Made by a program: the position numbers and the translations under genes
Origin: Streptomyces sp. NBC_00457
GTDB taxonomy: Bacteria > Actinomycetota > Actinomycetes > Streptomycetales > Streptomycetaceae
DNA: 64,000 nt
NCBI RefSeq assembly: GCF_036014015.1
Contig: NZ_CP107905.1
Span: 8,246,001 to 8,310,000 of the forward strand
Direction of reading: 5' to 3'
The notes under the pieces: model-generated
The model's input: the letters and a program-made list of their open reading frames with translations, nothing else
Told to the model about the DNA's origin: nothing
The model's database searches: none
In this document: positions 60,034-64,000 of the stretch, one piece after another
Layout: each line of letters begins with the position of its first letter
How positions within the stretch are numbered: position 1 is the stretch's first letter

Positions 60034-60432
60034 TCACATCCGGTCGCTTCGCTCGCTTCTCGCGCCGGGCTCCGGTTCGGCCGCCGCTTCTTCCGTCGCC
60101 GGTTCCGCGAAGCCGTCGTCGTCCCGCGGCGGAGCGATCATCGGCGGCGTCGGCGCGGTCACGAACGTCGACGGAAGCGACGGCGCGTTCTCCCGCCCGG
60201 CGTTGGCGATCACCACCGAGATATAGGGAAGCACCGCCCCGAGCACCAACGCCACGATGGCGACGTGCCGTTCGACGTTCCAGAGCGTGGCCGCGAGGAC
60301 CACGGACACCGTACGGACCGACATCGAAATGACGTACCGCCGCTGCCGCCCGCGCACATCGTCCTGAAGGCTCGCCCGTGCCCCAGTGATCCGGAATACC
60401 TGGGCGTTGCCGCCGCCATGCTGCTTCCGCAT
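60034..60432 (-). CDS. DUF3099 domain membrane protein
   Basis: 132 residues from ATG 60432. ITGARASLQDDVRGRQRRYVISMSVRTVSVVLAA begins the DUF3099 domain, which has two transmembrane helices (the second HVAIVALVLGAVLPYISVVIAN). A disordered Pro/Glu-rich C-terminus follows. The function is unknown; the family is nearly confined to actinobacteria. The longer frame upstream is Arg-rich and probably not translated. Confidence 0.85.
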   Translation of the reverse strand: MRKQHGGGNAQVFRITGARASLQDDVRGRQRRYVISMSVRTVSVVLAATLWNVERHVAIVALVLGAVLPYISVVIANAGRENAPSLPSTFVTAPTPPMIAPPRDDDGFAEPATEEAAAEPEPGARSERSDRM

Positions 60433-60676
60433 CACATTCCACCATCCGCCCGCATCGGACTCTTCCCGGCCCGTACCCACTCCGCCCAGGCGGCGAAGCC
60501 GAGCCCGGACAGCCTCCACGTTACGCCGCACCTGCGTCTCCTACGAGACCGGGGCACCTCCGACCAGGGCGAGTGGCCTGCGCCGGAGCGCGTAGCGCCG
60601 TACCCGACATGCGCCGTAGCGCGAACGGGCCGACACTGGGCGTAATGCTCACGTCGAGCCGTACAAGGAGGCAGCC

Positions 60677-60955
60677 ATGGGCTGGTTGTGGGCGATCATC
60701 GTGGGATTCGTGCTGGGGCTCATCGCCAAGGCGATCCTGCCCGGCAAACAGCACAGCCCCCTCTGGCTGACGACCATCTTCGGCATGCTCGGCGCCATCG
60801 TCGGCAACTCCATCGCCCGAGGAGTGGGCGTCGACGAAACCTCCGGCATCGACTGGAGCCGCCACGCCTTCCAGCTGGTGTCAGCGCTGGTCATCGTGGG
60901 TGTAGGCGACATGCTGTACATGGCAACGCTGGGGAAAAGAAAACAACGCACGTGA
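60677..60955 (+). CDS. GlsB/YeaQ/YmgE family membrane protein
   Basis: 92 residues with an AAGGAGG site 6 bp before ATG 60677. Gly-rich transmembrane helices (WLWAIIVGFVLGLIAKAILPG, LTTIFGMLGAIVGNSIARG, FQLVSALVIVGVGDMLYMATLG) match the transglycosylase-associated/GlsB family linked to general stress. It converges on tyrS, with a dispersed hairpin repeat filling the gap. Confidence 0.9.
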   Translation: MGWLWAIIVGFVLGLIAKAILPGKQHSPLWLTTIFGMLGAIVGNSIARGVGVDETSGIDWSRHAFQLVSALVIVGVGDMLYMATLGKRKQRT

Positions 60956-60957
60956 GT

Positions 60958-61012
60958 GAAGCGCCCCGATAGGGGCGCGGGGAACTGCGCGACAAGCCAC
61001 AACGAACCCGCA
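60958..61012. repeat. Dispersed hairpin repeat between convergent glsB-like and tyrS genes
   Basis: GCGCCCC-GATA-GGGGCGC, then GGGGAACTGCGCGACAAGCC and ACAACGAACCCGCAG, directly after one stop and 38 bp before the other. One tail base differs from the consensus (ACAAG for ACCAG). Confidence 0.85.
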
Positions 61013-61050
61013 GTCCGCAGACCACCGCACCCCCTGCGGCGCACCCCGCG

Positions 61051-62319
61051 CTACCCGCCAACCACCTCCACAGCCGCAAGATTCTTCTTGCCCCGCCGCA
61101 GCACCAGCCACCGCCCGTGCAGCAGATCCCCCTCCACCGGGACGAAGTCCTCCGCGGCGACCTTCACGTTGTTCACGTACGCCCCGCCCTCCTTCACCGT
61201 GCGCCGCGCAGCCGACTTACTCGCCACCAGCCCGACCTCGGCGAACAGATCGACAACCGGCCCGAGCTCGGCAACCCGCACATGCGGCACCTCGGACAGC
61301 GCCGCGGCCAACGTCCGTTCGTCCAGCTCCGCCAGCTCACCCTGCCCGAAGAGCGCACGGGACGCGGCGATCACCGCCGCCGTCTGCTCCGCACCGTGCA
61401 CCAGCGTCGTCAGCTCCTCGGCGAGCGCGCGCTGCGCGGCCCGGGCCTGCGGCCGCTCCTCCGTCTGCTTCTCCAACTCCTCCAGTTCCGCACGGGACTT
61501 GAAGGACAGGATGCGCATGTACGTCGAGACGTCCCGGTCGTCCACGTTCAGCCAGAACTGGTAGAACGCGTACGGCGTCGTCATCTCCGGGTCGAGCCAG
61601 ATCGCCCCGCCCTCGGTCTTGCCGAACTTGGTGCCGTCCGCCTTGGTCATCAGCGGAGTGGCGATCGCGTGCACGCCCGCGTGCGGCTCCAGCTTGTGGA
61701 TCAGGTCGAGCCCGGCCGTGAGGTTGCCCCACTGGTCGCTGCCGCCCTGCTGGAGCGTGCAGCCGTACCGCCGGTACAGCTCCAGGAAGTCCATGCCCTG
61801 GAGCAGCTGGTAGCTGAACTCCGTGTAGCTGATGCCTTCTTCGGACTGCAGTCGCCGCGCGACCGAGTCCTTGGTGAGCATCTTGTTGACGCGGAAGTGC
61901 TTGCCGATGTCGCGCAGGAACTCGATGGCGGACATGCCGGCCGTCCAGTCCAGGTTGTTCACCATCACCGCGGCGTTCTCACCTTCGAAGGTGAGGAACG
62001 GCTCGATCTGCGAGCGCAGCCGGTCGACCCAGGCGGCCACCGTCTCCGGGTCGTTCAGCGTGCGCTCAGCCGTCGGGCGCGGGTCGCCGATCTGACCCGT
62101 CGCGCCGCCGACGAGGGCGAGCGGGCGCAGTCCCGCCTGCTGGAGCCGGCGCATGGTGAGGACCTGGACCAGGTGGCCGACGTGGAGACTGGCCGCCGTC
62201 GGGTCGAAACCGCAATAGAACGTGACGGGACCGTCCGCGAGCGCCTTGCGCAATGCGTCCTCGTCAGTGGACAGGGCGAACAGCCCCCGCCACTTCAGCT
62301 CGTCGACGATGTCCGTCAC
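61051..62319 (-). CDS. tyrS: Tyrosyl-tRNA synthetase
   Basis: A class I aminoacyl-tRNA synthetase of 422 residues. The HIGH-type motif is HVGHL in [13 protein letters not shown] near residue 46. Tyrosine-binding residues lie in [21 protein letters not shown] and [10 protein letters not shown]. The KMSKS-type motif is KFGKT in [12 protein letters not shown]. The C-terminal S4 RNA-binding domain is [19 protein letters not shown]. Full length, essential housekeeping gene. No T-box or other leader is evident in the short 59-bp gap before it. Confidence 0.98.
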   Translation of the reverse strand: MTDIVDELKWRGLFALSTDEDALRKALADGPVTFYCGFDPTAASLHVGHLVQVLTMRRLQQAGLRPLALVGGATGQIGDPRPTAERTLNDPETVAAWVDRLRSQIEPFLTFEGENAAVMVNNLDWTAGMSAIEFLRDIGKHFRVNKMLTKDSVARRLQSEEGISYTEFSYQLLQGMDFLELYRRYGCTLQQGGSDQWGNLTAGLDLIHKLEPHAGVHAIATPLMTKADGTKFGKTEGGAIWLDPEMTTPYAFYQFWLNVDDRDVSTYMRILSFKSRAELEELEKQTEERPQARAAQRALAEELTTLVHGAEQTAAVIAASRALFGQGELAELDERTLAAALSEVPHVRVAELGPVVDLFAEVGLVASKSAARRTVKEGGAYVNNVKVAAEDFVPVEGDLLHGRWLVLRRGKKNLAAVEVVGG

Positions 62320-62378
62320 GGTTCTCGTATCTCCCTGAAGCGATCTTGTCGGCCGTCGAGCGACAGCCGACTACGAGG

Positions 62379-63773
62379 TTATACGCCCTGACTGACAGAG
62401 CTCATATTGAAGTCCGGCACCCTCAGCGCGGGCATGGCGGCCCTGGTGAACCAGTCGCTCCATTCCCTCGGCAGCGTCTTTTCCGTGCGCCCCGCCTCGG
62501 CCGCCCGCCCCAGCAGATCCACCGGCGACTCGTTGAACCGGAAGTTGTTGACCTCGCCGGTCACCTCGCCGTTCTCGACGAGGTAGACGCCGTCCCGGGT
62601 CAGGCCGGTGAGCAGCAGCGTGGCCGGGTCGACCTCGCGGATGTACCAGAGGCAGGTCAGCAGCAGCCCGCGCTCGGTGCCGGCGACCATGTCCTCCAGG
62701 GACCGGTCCGTGCCGCCGTCCAGGACGATGTTGTCGATCGCGGGTGCCACCGGCAGTCCGGTCAGCCCCGCGCTGTGCCGGCTGGTCAACAGGTGCCCCA
62801 GCTCACCGGCGCGCACCCACTCGGTCGGCTTCAGCGGCAGCCCGTTGTCGAAGACCGACTGGTCGCCGCCGGAGGAGTGCGCGATCACGAAGGGCGCGGA
62901 CTCGAGGCCCGGCTCGTTCGGGTCGCTGCGCAGGGTCAGCGGCAGCTCGGTGAGCCTGTCACCGACGCGCGTGCCGCCGCCGGGCTTGGAGAACACCGTG
63001 CGGCCCTCGGTGGCGTCCCGGCCCGAAGCCGACCACATCTGGTAGATCAGCAGGTCGGCGACGGCGGTCGGCGGCAGCAGCGTCTCGTACCGGCCCGCGG
63101 GCAGCTCGATCCGCCGCTCCGCCCAGCCGAGCCGTACGGCCAGCTCGGCGTCCAGCGCCGCCGGGTCGACGTCCTTGAAGTCCCGGGTCGACCGCCCCGC
63201 CCACGCCGAGCGCGTACGGTCGGGCGACTTGGCGTTCAGCTCCAGCGTCCCGTTGGGCTGGTCATGACGGAGCCGCAGACCGGTGGACGTACCCATGTAC
63301 GTCGACACCAGCTCGTGGTTGGCGAAGCCGTACAGCTCGCGGCCACCGGCACGCGCGCGTGCGAACGCCTCACCGAGCGCCGGGGCGAAGTCGGCGAACA
63401 CGGTGGACGACGTCTCGGCCGGGGCATCCGTGAAGTCCTCGGACGCCGGTACGCCCGTGACCAGCGGCTGCGCGTCCTCGGCGGGCCCGGCGCCGCGTGC
63501 GGCGGCCTCGGCGGCGCGCACCAGCGGCTCCAGCTCGTCGATCGTCACCGCGGAGCGTGAGACGACGCCCGACGCGGTGCCCTCCTTGCCGTCGACGGTG
63601 GCGATGACCGTGAGCGTGCGCCCGCGCGTGACCCCGTTCGTGGTGAGCGCGTTGCCCGCCCAGCGCAGATTGGCGGTCGACTGCTCATCGGCGATCACGA
63701 CGCAGCCGTCGGCCCGGGACAGCTCCAGCGCCCGCTCGACAACCTCGTGCGGCTTGCTCGTACGCGCGCTCAT
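62379..63773 (-). CDS. tldE: TldE/PmbA-type metalloprotease subunit
   Basis: 464 residues. The N-terminal helix-strand domain (VVERALELSRADGCVVIADEQSTANLRWAGN) and the C-terminal domain (GLTGLPVAPAIDNIVLDGGTDRSLEDMVAGTERGLLLTCLWYIREVDPATLLLTG) fit the TldD/PmbA superfamily. With TldD, it forms a heterodimeric protease acting on unfolded peptides or modified peptide precursors. It lacks the HExxxH metal motif, as expected for the E subunit. ATG 63773 overlaps the tldD stop (ATGA). Confidence 0.93.
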   Translation of the reverse strand: MSARTSKPHEVVERALELSRADGCVVIADEQSTANLRWAGNALTTNGVTRGRTLTVIATVDGKEGTASGVVSRSAVTIDELEPLVRAAEAAARGAGPAEDAQPLVTGVPASEDFTDAPAETSSTVFADFAPALGEAFARARAGGRELYGFANHELVSTYMGTSTGLRLRHDQPNGTLELNAKSPDRTRSAWAGRSTRDFKDVDPAALDAELAVRLGWAERRIELPAGRYETLLPPTAVADLLIYQMWSASGRDATEGRTVFSKPGGGTRVGDRLTELPLTLRSDPNEPGLESAPFVIAHSSGGDQSVFDNGLPLKPTEWVRAGELGHLLTSRHSAGLTGLPVAPAIDNIVLDGGTDRSLEDMVAGTERGLLLTCLWYIREVDPATLLLTGLTRDGVYLVENGEVTGEVNNFRFNESPVDLLGRAAEAGRTEKTLPREWSDWFTRAAMPALRVPDFNMSSVSQGV

Positions 63774-64000
63774 CGACCGGCCTCCTGCGTGGTGTTCAGA
63801 ATGTTGACGCCCTTGAAGAGGGCCGACGGGCAGCCGTGCGAGACCGCGGCCACCTGACCCGGCTGGGCCTTGCCGCAGTTGAAGGCGCCGCCCAGGACAT
63901 ACGTCTGCGGACCGCCGACGGCCGCCATGGAGCCCCAGAAGTCGGTGGTCGTAGCCTGGTAGGCCACGTCCCGCAGCTGACCGGTCAGCCGCCCGTTCTC
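63770..64000 (-). CDS. tldD: TldD-type metalloprotease subunit, C-terminal part only
   Basis: The frame is open to the window edge, so only the last 76 residues are present. GQLRDVAYQATTTDFWGSMAAVGG and GGAFNCGKAQPGQVAAVSHGCPSALF match the TldD C-terminus; a Cys/His near here completes the metal site in this family. The catalytic HExxxH part lies outside the window. It is co-transcribed with and upstream of tldE. Confidence 0.9.
   Translation of the reverse strand, partial: ENGRLTGQLRDVAYQATTTDFWGSMAAVGGPQTYVLGGAFNCGKAQPGQVAAVSHGCPSALFKGVNILNTTQEAGR

Overview
The window is high-GC actinobacterial chromosome with the hallmarks of Streptomyces: many GTG/TTG starts, tightly overlapping (ATGA/GTGA) operons, a LAETG sortase substrate and a Gbn-type small nucleoid protein. 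The gene order looks like the conserved Streptomyces core region that in S. coelicolor runs roughly from SCO1868 down to SCO1818. That comparison is from memory and was not computed. I see no rRNA, tRNA, CRISPR array, prophage or complete mobile element.

Layout. 1-4.3 kb: end of a maleylpyruvate-isomerase-like gene, then the ectoine/5-hydroxyectoine operon ectABCD on the minus strand. 4.2-9.6 kb: a DinB-like gene, a class V aminotransferase, and divergently a polar amino-acid-type ABC transporter operon with an amidohydrolase behind it. Its promoter carries a perfect palindrome over the -35 box. 9.6-11.4 kb: a TnpB remnant and a LAETG cell-wall protein. 11.4-30.2 kb: cobalamin biosynthesis in two minus-strand blocks, cobM-cbiET-cbiG/cobJ-cobH-cbiX-cobC and cbiB-cobQ-cobN-chlID-cobO-cobB-cobI. 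A ZIP transporter sits between them and a cobalamin riboswitch precedes cbiB. 30.3-34.3 kb: DUF397 gene, PHO-box-preceded phosphate permease operon, aldolase and hydrolase. 34.5-43 kb: a large hypothetical gene, glyoxalase-fold protein, ABC-F ATPase with a seven-codon leader ORF, gbn preceded by a dense GATC cluster, enoyl-CoA hydratase, and an Asp23/AmaP envelope-stress cluster. 43-49.6 kb: SDR, GH15 enzyme, SURF1, zinc ribbon, exonuclease-BRCT, sterol-desaturase-like and lysoplasmalogenase genes. 49.6-53 kb: CopD-like and CaiB-like genes in a hotspot of tandem repeats. 53-64 kb: two tandem secreted subtilisins, DUF485 plus acetate-type symporter, moaA, DUF3099, GlsB, tyrS, tldE and partial tldD.

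The genes are mostly core metabolism and stress physiology. The less described material lies in non-coding or repeat structure: (i) a dispersed hairpin-plus-tail repeat found between convergent gene pairs and once in frame inside CbiET; (ii) a different repeat family filling the CobB interdomain linker; (iii) several tandem arrays that start at stop codons around 49.6-53 kb, all with periods divisible by three; (iv) the leader ORF before the ABC-F gene; (v) the GATC cluster before gbn; (vi) a small leader ORF between the cobalamin riboswitch and cbiB.
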